The notes beneath the pieces are model-generated. The model was given only the letters and a program-made list of their open reading frames with translations. It was not told the origin of the DNA and did not search any database. From the NCBI RefSeq assembly GCF_018131015.1, contig NZ_JAFCJJ010000043.1, positions 1 to 34,035 on the forward strand: a stretch of DNA of 34,035 nt. The letters are read 5' to 3'. Of the stretch, positions 8,810 to 17,471 are shown piece after piece. Positions within the stretch are counted from its first letter, which is position 1; each line of letters starts with the position of its first letter. The DNA comes from Bradyrhizobium diazoefficiens. Lineage in GTDB: Bacteria; Pseudomonadota; Alphaproteobacteria; Rhizobiales; Xanthobacteraceae. The translations under genes and the position numbers were made by a program.

Positions 8810-11404
8810 ATGATGCGTCGTCATTTGGCATTGGCCGCGGGCCTTGCGCTCGCGCTCACCGCGTCGCTGGCAACGCCCGGCCTTGCCCAGACCGGCGGCC
8901 TCGCCGCACAGGGCGCGAAGATCAACGCGCTCAACCAGGCCGGCCGATATTCGGAAGCGCTTCCCCTGGCGCAGGCCATGGTCGCGAGCCTGGAGAAGAC
9001 CGACAACGGCCGCGACCTCGCCGCCGCCCTCAACAATCTCGGTCAGGTCCATGCCGGCCTCGGCCGCGACGACCTCGCCGAGCCGCTCTACAAGCGCGCC
9101 ATCGCGCTGATGGAAAAGTCGCTCGGTCTCGAAACGCCATTGATCGCCGCCGAACTGAACAACCTCGCCGCGCTCTACCAGCGCCAGGGCCGCTTCACTG
9201 AAGCCGAGCCGCTGTTCAAGCGCGCGCTGGCCGTCAGCGAAAAGAACCTGCCGCGCGAGCATCCCGACGTCGGCCGGGCCCTCAACAATCTCGCCACGCT
9301 CTATGTGAAGCAGGAGAACTTTGCCGCGGCCGAGCCGCTGTTCCAGCGCGCGCTCGCGATCTATCAGAAGGCCGCCGGGCCCGAGCATCCCGCGGTCGCC
9401 ACGGTGCTGAACAACATCGGCCAGGTCGATCGCGACCTCAATCGCGACGCCGAGGCCGAAGGTCCGATCAAGCGCTCGCTCGCGATCCGCGAAAAGGTGC
9501 TGGGGCCGGATCATTCCGACGTCGCGCGCTCTCTGAACAATCTCGCCGGCCTCTACGAGCACCAGCAGCGCTACGCCGAGGCCGAGCCGCTCTATCGCCG
9601 TGCGCTCGCGATCCGCGAGCGTGCACTCGGGGCGGATCATCCCGATGTGGTGACCTCGGTCACCAATCTCGCTTATTTCCTCTACGTCTCCGGGCGGACG
9701 GCCGATGCCTTGCCGCTCGCGGAGCGGACGCTTCGCAGCGATCGCGCGCAATTGCGCGTCGTGCTGCCGATCCTGTTTTCCGCGCGGCAGCAACAATTGC
9801 AGCCCGGCGACAAGGCGCTGGATGAGGCGCTCGCCGCGATCCAGCGCGGCACGCAATCCTCTGCCGCCTCGGCCGTGAACAAGCTCGCGGTGCGGCTCGC
9901 CGCCGGCAGCGACCGGCTCGCCGAGCTCGTGCGCAGGGACCAGGATCTCGCGGCTGAGGCCGAGGCACTCGACAAGGCGATCGTCGCGGCGGTGTCGAAG
10001 CCGCCGGCGCAACGCGATGCCGCGGCCGAGCAGCGCAGCCGGGCGCGGATCGCGGCGATCGCACCCGAGCGCGCCGGCCTGCAGAATACGCTCGCCGTCG
10101 AATTCCCCGACTATGCCTCTCTCTCCAACCCGCTGCCGCTGGCGGTGAAGGACATTCAGCCGCTGCTATCGGCTGACGAGGCCATGGTGCTGTATTCCGT
10201 CGTCGACAAGCAGGGTTATGTCGTCGCCATCACGCGCGAGGGCGTCGACTGGAAGGAGATTCCGTTTGGTGCGGGCGCGCTGGCGCAGAAGGTGTCTGAG
10301 TTTCGCAGAGGCCTCGACGTCGGCAAGGCGCGCGACGCCTCCGGCAAGCCGGGCCTGTTCGACCTCGCGCTCGCCAACGAGCTCTATGTCGCGCTGCTCG
10401 GCCCGGTCGAGGCGCTGACCAGGGACAAGCGCAGCCTGCTCGTGGTGCCGTCGGGCGCGCTGACGGCGTTGCCGTTTCATCTGCTCGTCACCGAAAAGCC
10501 GCGCGCAGCCGTCCCTGATACGCTCGAAGGCTATCGCAGCGCCGCCTGGCTGTTGCGGCGCCAGGCCGTGTCGGTGCTGCCGTCGGTGGTCAGCCTGAAA
10601 TCGCTGCGGGCCTTCGCGCGCAAGGACCAGGGCATCAAGCCGATGACCGGTTTTGGCGATCCCGTGTTCAATCCGGCCGAGGGCGGGCCGTCCGAGCGGC
10701 GCACGGCAGGCGGCAAGGTTGCGGCGCGCAGCGTGGCGACTGCCGCCTATTCGGACTTCTGGCGCGGCGCGGGCGTGGACCGCGCGCGGCTCGCGCTGGC
10801 GCTGCCGCAACTGCCCGACACCGCGGACGAGCTGATCGCGGTGGCGAAGGACGTCGGCGCGGCCGAGGCCGACATCCATCTCGGCCGCGACGCCAGCGAG
10901 ACGACACTGAAGCGTGCAGCGCTTGCTCAATACAGCATCATCTACTTTGCCACCCACGGGCTCGTGGCAGGCGACATCAAGGGACTGGGCGAGCCGTCGC
11001 TCGCGCTCTCGATTCCCGATTCTCCGACCGATTTCGACGACGGCCTTCTGACCGCGAGCGAGGTCGCCCAGCTCAAGCTCAATGCGGACTGGGTGGTGCT
11101 GTCGGCGTGCAACACCATTGCCGGCGACAAGCCCGGCGCCGAGGCGCTGTCGGGCCTGGCGCGCTCGTTCTTCTACGCCGGCGCCCGTGCGCTGCTGGTC
11201 TCGCATTGGGCAGTAGATTCCGCAGCTGCCACCCGCTTGACCACGTCGACTTTCGAATTGCTCAAAAACGAACCAGGAATCGGTCGGGCCGAAGCCTTGC
11301 GCCGCGCGATGCTGGCCTATGTCGATGACGCCTCGTCGCCCCGCAACGCCTACCCCGCGATGTGGGGGCCGTTTGCACTGGTCGGCGAGGGCGCCCAGCG
11401 GTAG
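8810..11404 (+). CDS. Exported TPR-CHAT domain protein (caspase-like peptidase candidate)
   Basis: An 864-residue protein. Residues 1-27 form a signal peptide (hydrophobic core, ending PGLAQ), so it is predicted to be periplasmic or secreted. Residues ~35-300 hold about six 42-residue kinesin-light-chain-type TPRs (repeated EAEPLFKRALA, HPDVARSLNNLA). A linker leads to a C-terminal CHAT domain (~530-860) with the conserved His716 in FATHG and Cys767 in LSACNT, the expected catalytic dyad of clan CD peptidases. Targets are unknown. GAGAGG lies 4 nt before the first ATG and 7 nt before a second adjacent ATG (8813), so the second may be the true start. It lies 76 bp after the HugZ-like gene on the same strand and may share its transcript. 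Confidence 0.88.
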   Translation: MMRRHLALAAGLALALTASLATPGLAQTGGLAAQGAKINALNQAGRYSEALPLAQAMVASLEKTDNGRDLAAALNNLGQVHAGLGRDDLAEPLYKRAIALMEKSLGLETPLIAAELNNLAALYQRQGRFTEAEPLFKRALAVSEKNLPREHPDVGRALNNLATLYVKQENFAAAEPLFQRALAIYQKAAGPEHPAVATVLNNIGQVDRDLNRDAEAEGPIKRSLAIREKVLGPDHSDVARSLNNLAGLYEHQQRYAEAEPLYRRALAIRERALGADHPDVVTSVTNLAYFLYVSGRTADALPLAERTLRSDRAQLRVVLPILFSARQQQLQPGDKALDEALAAIQRGTQSSAASAVNKLAVRLAAGSDRLAELVRRDQDLAAEAEALDKAIVAAVSKPPAQRDAAAEQRSRARIAAIAPERAGLQNTLAVEFPDYASLSNPLPLAVKDIQPLLSADEAMVLYSVVDKQGYVVAITREGVDWKEIPFGAGALAQKVSEFRRGLDVGKARDASGKPGLFDLALANELYVALLGPVEALTRDKRSLLVVPSGALTALPFHLLVTEKPRAAVPDTLEGYRSAAWLLRRQAVSVLPSVVSLKSLRAFARKDQGIKPMTGFGDPVFNPAEGGPSERRTAGGKVAARSVATAAYSDFWRGAGVDRARLALALPQLPDTADELIAVAKDVGAAEADIHLGRDASETTLKRAALAQYSIIYFATHGLVAGDIKGLGEPSLALSIPDSPTDFDDGLLTASEVAQLKLNADWVVLSACNTIAGDKPGAEALSGLARSFFYAGARALLVSHWAVDSAAATRLTTSTFELLKNEPGIGRAEALRRAMLAYVDDASSPRNAYPAMWGPFALVGEGAQR

Positions 11405-11493
11405 CATGCTCTGACCAATTTCGATTGTGCGTCGCAGCAGTTTTGTGTTTTCCGATTTGGTTGCGCGATCATTTGCGGTTTTGGTTGCAGTTC

Positions 11494-11507
11494 TGCGCTG
11501 CAGCGCA
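11494..11507. promoter_or_regulatory. perfect 14-bp palindrome upstream of pckA (operator candidate)
   Basis: TGCGCTGCAGCGCA is a gapless perfect palindrome about 178 bp before the pckA start, inside the 280-bp gap 11405-11684. The lack of a loop and of a T run argues for a dimeric DNA-binding protein site rather than a terminator. pckA in rhizobia is regulated by the LacI-family PckR and by the ChvI circuit; whether this is such a site is a guess. Confidence 0.3.
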
Positions 11508-11684
11508 TGCGCGACGTTTGGCGCGGTCCTTGAATAAACCAAATCCTGTGGGATCAGCTTGGCAACGCCAGCGTTCACCAGTATTAGGTCGTCCAACCGA
11601 GGCCGGACGGCCGCAATTCACGGTGACTGCGACGGCGCCAAAACTGGGTCGCGCTGAGTGTCGCGGGTTCTAGGAGGATTTTTC

Positions 11685-13301
11685 GTGCAAGAGACGGGCG
11701 TGCGCAACGGTGCCTTCGGCGCCGACAAATTCGGCTTAAAGAATCTCAAGCAGGTTCACTGGAACCTCGGCGCACCACAACTCTATCAGTACTCGCTTTC
11801 GGCAGGCGAGGCAGTGCTCTCCTCAGACGGTGCGCTCTGCGCCGACACCGGCGAGTTCACCGGCCGCAGCCCCAAGGACAAGTTCACGGTGCGTGACGCC
11901 ACCACCGACAAGAAGATGTGGTGGGCCGGCAACCAGTCGATCACGTCCGAGCAGTTCGAGACGCTCTACCAGGACTTCCTCAAGCACGCCGAAGGCAAGA
12001 CGCTGTTCGCGCAGGACCTCTATGGCGGCGCCGATCCGGCCTACCGGATCAAGACGCGGGTCTTCACCGAGCTCGCCTGGCACTCGCTGTTCATCCGCAC
12101 GCTGCTGATCCGCCCCGAGGCGATCGAGCTTTCGACCTTCGCCCCTGAGCTCACCATCATCGACATGCCGAGCTTCCGCGCCGATCCGAAGCGCCATGGC
12201 TGCAAGTCGGAGAACGTCGTTGCCATCGACTTCGCCCGCAAGATCGTGCTGATCGGCGGCTCCTACTATGCCGGCGAGATGAAGAAGTCGGTCTTCACGA
12301 CGCTGAACTATTATCTGCCCGAGCGCGGCGTGATGCCGATGCACTGCTCGGCCAATGTCGGCGCCAAGGGCGATGCTGCGATCTTCTTCGGCCTGTCCGG
12401 CACCGGCAAGACCACGCTGTCGGCCGACCCGAACCGCACGCTGATCGGCGACGACGAGCACGGCTGGGGCCCGAACGGCGTCTTCAATTTCGAGGGCGGC
12501 TGCTATGCCAAGTGCATCAAGCTGTCCCAGGAAGCCGAGCCGGAGATCTACGCCGCCTCGACGCGCTTCGGCGCGGTGCTCGAGAACTGCGTGCTCGACG
12601 AGGACACCCGCGTGGTGGACTTCAACGACGGCTCCAAGACCGAGAACACGCGTTCTGCCTATCCGCTTGACTTCATCCCGAACGCCTCGCGCACCGGCCG
12701 CGCGCCGCAGCCGAAGAACGTGGTGATGCTCGCCGCCGACGCCTTCGGCGTGCTGCCGCCGATCGCAAAGCTGTCGCCGGCGCAGGCGATGTATCACTTC
12801 CTCTCCGGCTATACCGCCAAGGTCGCCGGCACCGAGCGCGGTCTCGGCAACGAGCCGCAGCCGGAATTCTCGACCTGCTTCGGCTCGCCGTTCCTCCCCC
12901 TCGACCCCAGCGTCTACGGCAACATGCTGCGCGACCTGATCGCCCAGCACAATGTCGACTGCTGGCTGGTCAACACCGGCTGGACCGGCGGCAAATACGG
13001 CACCGGCTCGCGCATGCCGATCAAGGTGACGCGCGCGCTGCTGACCGCGGCGCTCGACGGATCGCTTCGCAACGTCGAATTCCGCACCGACAAGTATTTT
13101 GGCTTCGCGGTCCCGACCGCGCTGCCGGGCGTGCCGAGCGAGATCCTCAACCCGGTCAACACCTGGAAGGACAAGGACGAGTTCGACAAGACCGCACGCA
13201 GCCTGGTCGGCATGTTCCAGAAGAACTTTGCCAAGTTCGAAGCCCAGGTCGACGCCGAAGTCCGCGCCGCCGCGCCGGACGTGAAGCTCGCGGCGGAATA
13301 G
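11685..13301 (+). CDS. pckA: Phosphoenolpyruvate carboxykinase (ATP)
   Basis: Catalyses oxaloacetate + ATP to PEP + CO2 + ADP, the entry step of gluconeogenesis from C4 acids. The 538-residue length is typical of ATP-type PEPCK. The P-loop GLSGTGKTT spans 236-244, followed by the kinase-2 motif IGDDEHGW and by EDTRVVDFNDGSKTENTRSAYP; the N-terminal substrate motif TGRSPKDKF is present. The GTG at 11685 is chosen because a near-perfect Shine-Dalgarno AGGAGGA (11672-11678) sits 6 nt upstream; an ATG at 11658 lies 5' of this site. It ends before a strong terminator. In several Rhizobiales pckA lies next to chvI; here two other genes intervene. Confidence 0.97.
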   Translation: MQETGVRNGAFGADKFGLKNLKQVHWNLGAPQLYQYSLSAGEAVLSSDGALCADTGEFTGRSPKDKFTVRDATTDKKMWWAGNQSITSEQFETLYQDFLKHAEGKTLFAQDLYGGADPAYRIKTRVFTELAWHSLFIRTLLIRPEAIELSTFAPELTIIDMPSFRADPKRHGCKSENVVAIDFARKIVLIGGSYYAGEMKKSVFTTLNYYLPERGVMPMHCSANVGAKGDAAIFFGLSGTGKTTLSADPNRTLIGDDEHGWGPNGVFNFEGGCYAKCIKLSQEAEPEIYAASTRFGAVLENCVLDEDTRVVDFNDGSKTENTRSAYPLDFIPNASRTGRAPQPKNVVMLAADAFGVLPPIAKLSPAQAMYHFLSGYTAKVAGTERGLGNEPQPEFSTCFGSPFLPLDPSVYGNMLRDLIAQHNVDCWLVNTGWTGGKYGTGSRMPIKVTRALLTAALDGSLRNVEFRTDKYFGFAVPTALPGVPSEILNPVNTWKDKDEFDKTARSLVGMFQKNFAKFEAQVDAEVRAAAPDVKLAAE

Positions 13302-13323
13302 TCTCGCAGCGATTGGAATGCAG

Positions 13324-13350
13324 AAGGGCGGCCGCGAGGCCGCCCTTTTT
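13324..13350 (+). terminator. rho-independent terminator of pckA
   Basis: A perfect 10-bp GC-rich stem AAGGGCGGCC / GGCCGCCCTT with a GCGA tetraloop (13334-13337), followed by TTTGTTTTG. It begins 22 bp after the pckA stop. Confidence 0.93.
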
Positions 13351-13365
13351 GTTTTGTGCGGACGG

Positions 13366-13511
13366 ACTCTTCGCCTCTCCCCGCGTGCGGGGAGAGGCCG
13401 ACGCGCGGAACGCGCGGCGGGTGAGGGGGACTCTCCGCGAGTCCATGTTTCACCATTTTCGCGGAGGCGGCCCCTCACCCCAACCCTCTCCCCGTAAGAA
13501 CGGGGAGAGGG
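13366..13511. repeat. dispersed palindromic intergenic element (CTCTCCCC type)
   Basis: Contains a 9-bp hairpin CCTCTCCCC/GGGGAGAGG (13374-13397), an 11-bp hairpin CCCTCTCCCCG/CGGGGAGAGGG (13484-13511), and an outer pair GGGTGAGGGG / CCCCTCACCC that folds the two halves together. It fills the gap between the pckA terminator and the thioesterase stop. This resembles a repeat common in Bradyrhizobium and Rhodopseudomonas intergenic regions. Confidence 0.75.
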
Positions 13512-13523
13512 AGAAGAAGGAGC

Positions 13524-14372
13524 TCAGGCCTTGAAATACGCGATCTGCGTCGTGGTCGCGAGCAGCCGTCCGTTCGGCGACCACAGCTCGGCGTTCTGGT
13601 CGGCGTAGCTCTTGTGCATGATCTTCGAATCCGCGGTGGCGAGCACGCGGGTGATGTCTTCAGTGGCGAGCTCCGCCACGTCGGTGTGGAAATAGGTCGT
13701 CAGCGACACCGTGCCGAACGGCACCAGCTCGCGCCGCACATGGAAGATGCGGCCGAAGAAGGCATCCGACATCGACACCAGCGACAGCATGTCGAGCTTG
13801 CGCGGCGTGCGGTCGCCGATCCAGAGCTTCGAGTAGGTGCCGGCGAGCTCGGCCTGCGGCGGGCCGAGCCGCATCTCGCCCTCGACGAAGCGGAATTCAT
13901 ACTGGTTGGCCCAGGACGCCTGGATCTTCGGGAACGGCAGCGTCTTCTCGAATGCCGTCGCTTCCGGATACTGCGCGACCCTGTGCTCCCAGGACGGCCG
14001 GCGCTCGGCGAACACGGCGGTGGCAAGCGTTGCGACCTCGCCGCCGCCTTGCGACAGCTCGACGCTCCAATGCTGGCTGGAGCGGTTGGCCTTCACCAGC
14101 CGCACGTCGAGATCGAACGGCCCCTTGGCGATCGGCGCGCAGTAGTTCACGGTCAGCGCCAGCGGATCGCCGGCGGCTTGCGGATGCTCGATCAGCGCGC
14201 GCAAAATGGTCGCGGCGGTGGCGCCGCCGAACGGGCCGACAAAGGCCCAGTAATCGTCGCTGGTGTGCCCCTGCCAGCTGCTGTCACCCGCGGTGATGCG
14301 CGTGGCGTCGTCGAACGGGTGCGGAAGTTTGGCGTGCATGGTCTGATCCGGCTTTTCAATGACGGACGTCAT
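13524..14372 (-). CDS. TesB-like acyl-CoA thioesterase family protein (double hotdog)
   Basis: About 282 residues. The N-terminal half (YWAFVGPFGGATAATILRALIEH, then LTVNYCAPIAKGPFDLDVRLVKANRSSQ) and C-terminal half (KLDMLSLVSMSDAFFGRIF, TVSLTTYFHTD) each look like a hotdog domain, as in the TesB/thioesterase-like superfamily (PF13622 type). It probably hydrolyses an acyl-CoA in the cytosol; the substrate is unknown. The start is uncertain: ATG 14372 is used, ATG 14339 is a reasonable alternative, and an upstream candidate at 14423 would overlap the end of the glgP region. It follows glgP after 63 bp and may be cotranscribed. Confidence 0.8.
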   Translation of the reverse strand: MTSVIEKPDQTMHAKLPHPFDDATRITAGDSSWQGHTSDDYWAFVGPFGGATAATILRALIEHPQAAGDPLALTVNYCAPIAKGPFDLDVRLVKANRSSQHWSVELSQGGGEVATLATAVFAERRPSWEHRVAQYPEATAFEKTLPFPKIQASWANQYEFRFVEGEMRLGPPQAELAGTYSKLWIGDRTPRKLDMLSLVSMSDAFFGRIFHVRRELVPFGTVSLTTYFHTDVAELATEDITRVLATADSKIMHKSYADQNAELWSPNGRLLATTTQIAYFKA

Positions 14373-14435
14373 ATCACGTCCGCCGCCGGCTTGTGCAATT
14401 ACCTTGGGGGTAGCGGTTTTCACGTCGCGGAAAAA

Positions 14436-16961
14436 TCAGCCCGTGGTGCCGCGCTGGTCCTCGGCCTCCTGGAACGGCGGCGTCAGCGGATTCACCGGCA
14501 CGTTCCAGATTTCCTGGGCATATTCGCGGATGGTGCGGTCGGAGGAGAACCAGGCCATGCGCGCGACGTTGAGGATGGAGGCGCGGGTCCAGGCTGGCGA
14601 GACCTGCCAGCGCGCATCGACGCTGCGCTGCGCCTCGTAGTAGGAATCGAAATCGGCGCTGACCATGTAATGGTCGAGATAGCGCAGCGCATGCGCGATG
14701 GATTCGAAGCGGCCGGGATCGCCGGGCGAGAACTCGCCGGCGCCGATCGAGTTGATGGCGCGCTGCAGCTTGGGCGACCTGCGGATCACGTCGGAAGCAT
14801 CGAGCCCCTGCTTGCGCCGGATCATGACGTCGCCGGCCTCCATGCCGAAGATCGCGATGTTCTCCGCGCCGACCTGGTCGCGGATCTCGATATTGGCGCC
14901 GTCGAGCGTGCCGATGGTGAGGGCGCCGTTCAGCGCCAGTTTCATGTTGCCGGTGCCGGAGGCTTCCATGCCGGCAGTCGAGATCTGCTCGGACAGGTCG
15001 GCGGCGGGGATGATGATTTCGGCGAGGCTGACATTGTAGTCGGGCAGGAAGACGACTTTCAGCTTGCCGTCGATCGCGGGGTCGTTGTTGACCATCTCGG
15101 CGACGTCGTTGATCAGCTTGATGATCAGTTTGGCGTAGCGATAGCTCGCCGCCGCCTTGCCAGCGAAGATCTTGACCCGCGGCACCCAGTTGGCGTTCGG
15201 CTCGTCCTTGATCGACTGGTACAGCGCGACCGTCTCGACGATGTTGAGGAGCTGGCGCTTGTATTCGTGGATGCGCTTGATCTGCACGTCGAACAGCGCG
15301 CTCGGGTCGACCTTGATGCCGAGCCGCTCGCCGATCAGGCGCGCCAGCGCGGTCTTGTTGTGATGCTTGACGGCCCGGAACTTCTTCTGGAATTCGACGT
15401 CGCTGGCGCGTGCCTCGATCAGGCTGAGCTGCGTCGGGTCGTCGAGCACGGCCTCGCCGCAGGTCTCGCGCAACAGATCGGTCAGCCTGGGGTTCGCCAG
15501 CATCAGCCAGCGGCGGAAGGTAATGCCGTTGGTCTTGTTGGTGATGCGGCCGGGATAGAGATGGTTGAGATCGTGGAACACGGTCTCGCGCATCAGGTCC
15601 GAATGCATCGCCGAGACCCCGTTGATGCGGTGCGAGCCGACGAAGGCGAGCTGGCCCATGCGCACGCGGCGGCCGCTCCGCTCGTCGATCAGCGAGACCG
15701 AGGCACGGAAGTCGATGTCGCCGGGGGCGCGCGCTTCCGCAAGCGCCAGATGCTGCACGTTGATGCGATAGATGATCTCGAGATGCCGCGGCAACAGCTT
15801 CTCGAACAGCTCGACCGGCCAGGTCTCCAGCGCTTCCGGCAGCAGCGTGTGATTGGTGTAGGACAGCGTCGCGACCGTGATCTTCCAGGCCTCGTCCCAG
15901 CGGAAATTGTGCAGGTCGACGAGGATGCGCATCAGCTCGGTGACGGCGAGGCTCGGATGGGTGTCGTTGAGCTGGACCGCGACCTTCATCGCGAGGCTGC
16001 GGAGCTGGCCGTCGGCGGTGAGGTGGCGCTTGACCAGATCCTGGAGCGAGGCCGAAACGAAGAAATATTCCTGGCGCAGCCGCAGCTCGCGTCCCGCGGG
16101 GCTCTCGTCGTTCGGATAGAGGAATTTGCAGATGGCTTCGGCCCGGGCCTGCTCGGCGCTGGCGCTGACATAGTCGCCCATGTTGAATGCGTCGAGCTTC
16201 AGGGGATCGGGCGAGCGCGCCGACCACAGGCGGAGCGCGTTGACGTGCTGGCCGCGCCAGCCGACGATCGGCGTGTCATAGGCGATCGCCTGCACGGTCT
16301 CGGAGGGGTGCCAGATCGCGCGGTCGCGGCCCTTGTCGTCGACATGCTCGACGCCGCCGCCGAAATTGACGTCGTAGATCACCTCCGGCCGCTGCAATTC
16401 CCAGGGATTGCCGAAGCCGAGCCATTCGTCCGGATATTCCTGCTGCCAGCCCTGGTTGATGATCTGGCGGAACAGGCCGTAATCGTAGCGGATGCCGTAG
16501 CCGATCGCGGGGATCGACAGCGTCGCCATGCTCTCCATGAAGCAGGCAGCGAGCCGGCCGAGGCCGCCATTGCCCAGGGCCGCGTCCGGCTCGCATTTGC
16601 GCAGGTCCGGCAGCGAGACGCCGAGATCGCCGAGCGCGACCTCGAAGATCTTCAAAAGCCCCATGTTGTTGAGGGCGTCGGTGAAGAGGCGGCCGATCAA
16701 AAATTCGAGCGAGAGATAATAGACGCGCTTGCGCCCCGCATCGTAGCTGCGCTTTTCCGCCGAGAGCCAGCGATGCACGATGCGGTCGCGCAGCGCCAGC
16801 GCGGCGGCCTGGTACCAGTCGTGCTTGGTCGCCATGCCGGCATCCTTGCCGATGGCAAGGCGCAGCTTCGCCAGGATCGCGCCCTTGATCTCCGCCAGCG
16901 CGAGTTCGTCGATGGGCTGGCCGGCGGCGGGAGAGTTGGGCTGGAACGATGAATCTTGCAA
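14436..16961 (-). CDS. glgP: Glycogen/starch/alpha-glucan phosphorylase
   Basis: PLP-dependent GT35 enzyme releasing glucose-1-phosphate from glycogen. The 841-residue product has the family's usual length. The PLP signature EASGTGNMK...NGALTIGTLDGAN is present with the cofactor lysine at about 674, plus GLGNGGLGRLAACF-type (here ALGNGGLGRLAACF) and KRIHEYKRQLLN motifs. The start is TTG at 16961; AGGAAG lies 8 nt upstream and supports it. No other glg genes are adjacent. The product glucose-1-P could feed the phosphohexomutase at 32332. Confidence 0.96.
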   Translation of the reverse strand: MQDSSFQPNSPAAGQPIDELALAEIKGAILAKLRLAIGKDAGMATKHDWYQAAALALRDRIVHRWLSAEKRSYDAGRKRVYYLSLEFLIGRLFTDALNNMGLLKIFEVALGDLGVSLPDLRKCEPDAALGNGGLGRLAACFMESMATLSIPAIGYGIRYDYGLFRQIINQGWQQEYPDEWLGFGNPWELQRPEVIYDVNFGGGVEHVDDKGRDRAIWHPSETVQAIAYDTPIVGWRGQHVNALRLWSARSPDPLKLDAFNMGDYVSASAEQARAEAICKFLYPNDESPAGRELRLRQEYFFVSASLQDLVKRHLTADGQLRSLAMKVAVQLNDTHPSLAVTELMRILVDLHNFRWDEAWKITVATLSYTNHTLLPEALETWPVELFEKLLPRHLEIIYRINVQHLALAEARAPGDIDFRASVSLIDERSGRRVRMGQLAFVGSHRINGVSAMHSDLMRETVFHDLNHLYPGRITNKTNGITFRRWLMLANPRLTDLLRETCGEAVLDDPTQLSLIEARASDVEFQKKFRAVKHHNKTALARLIGERLGIKVDPSALFDVQIKRIHEYKRQLLNIVETVALYQSIKDEPNANWVPRVKIFAGKAAASYRYAKLIIKLINDVAEMVNNDPAIDGKLKVVFLPDYNVSLAEIIIPAADLSEQISTAGMEASGTGNMKLALNGALTIGTLDGANIEIRDQVGAENIAIFGMEAGDVMIRRKQGLDASDVIRRSPKLQRAINSIGAGEFSPGDPGRFESIAHALRYLDHYMVSADFDSYYEAQRSVDARWQVSPAWTRASILNVARMAWFSSDRTIREYAQEIWNVPVNPLTPPFQEAEDQRGTTG

Positions 16962-17165
16962 AGCCGTGACTTCCTGCTCGCGAGAACACTACTGACTGTA
17001 CGCGTCCTGCCCCTGCACCGGAACCATCGCTTGTGCGGGCGTGCACTGCGCTGGCGTAAATTTATGCAAGGAACGGGCCGTTTGGGAGCCCGGACGAGCA
17101 CGGAGAAACTCCGATTTGCTGCTAGAGTGGCAGCCAATTCAGCCATCACTGTGGAGGAGACGCCC
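16962..17165. promoter_or_regulatory. divergent intergenic region, glgP / small secreted protein gene
   Basis: 204 bp between divergent genes with no supportable ORF. It should contain both promoters; I could not assign boxes. A small CGGAG-AAA-CTCCG hairpin occurs at 17101-17113. Confidence 0.4.
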
Positions 17166-17405
17166 ATGAGACCGCTGATGGGATTGCTGATCGAAATCGC
17201 CGCCGCAGCCCTGCTCGTCGTCTGCATCACCGCCTCCAGCGCCGTTCTTGCCGCCGGCAAGCGCAGCGCCGATGGCCTGAGCTGCGGCTTCTTGCTCCCG
17301 CAAAATGCCACGCCCGCCGCCCGCTGCGCCGCCATCAAGCGCCAATGCGGCGGCAAGTTCTACGCGAGCGCGTGCGGGAACAAGCTGTTGTCGGCGGCGA
17401 ATTGA
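17166..17405 (+). CDS. small exported four-cysteine protein of unknown function
   Basis: A 79-residue protein. Residues 1-30 form a signal peptide or membrane anchor (hydrophobic run IAAAALLVVCITASSAVLAA). The ~49-residue mature part has four cysteines (C40, C54, C61, C70) that could form two disulfides in the periplasm. The start is firm: GGAGGAG (17153-17159) lies 6 nt before the ATG. I do not recognise the family. Confidence 0.7.
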   Translation: MRPLMGLLIEIAAAALLVVCITASSAVLAAGKRSADGLSCGFLLPQNATPAARCAAIKRQCGGKFYASACGNKLLSAAN

Positions 17406-17431
17406 TCGGTCAAGGCAAGGCTGCCACCATG

Positions 17432-17467
17432 TCGTCGTCCTGGCGAAAGCCAGGACCCATTACCCCG
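17432..17467. repeat. left 36-bp inverted arm of the GIY-YIG unit
   Basis: Begins TCGTCGTCCTGGCGAAAGCC. It is a perfect inverse of 17795-17830. Inside it, GTCCTGGC / GCCAGGAC (17437-17456) forms an 8-bp hairpin with a GAAA tetraloop. It lies 4 bp beyond the GIY-YIG stop codon. Confidence 0.95.
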
Positions 17468-17471
17468 ACTG

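Noticed and set aside
13614..16952. An 1112-codon plus-strand open frame opposite glgP.
   Set aside because: Antisense artefact of a GC-rich gene; the minus-strand frame encodes an unambiguous phosphorylase.
17101..17113. CGGAG-AAA-CTCCG mini-hairpin considered as a terminator or operator.
   Set aside because: Only 5 bp of stem and no T run; too short to assign a function.
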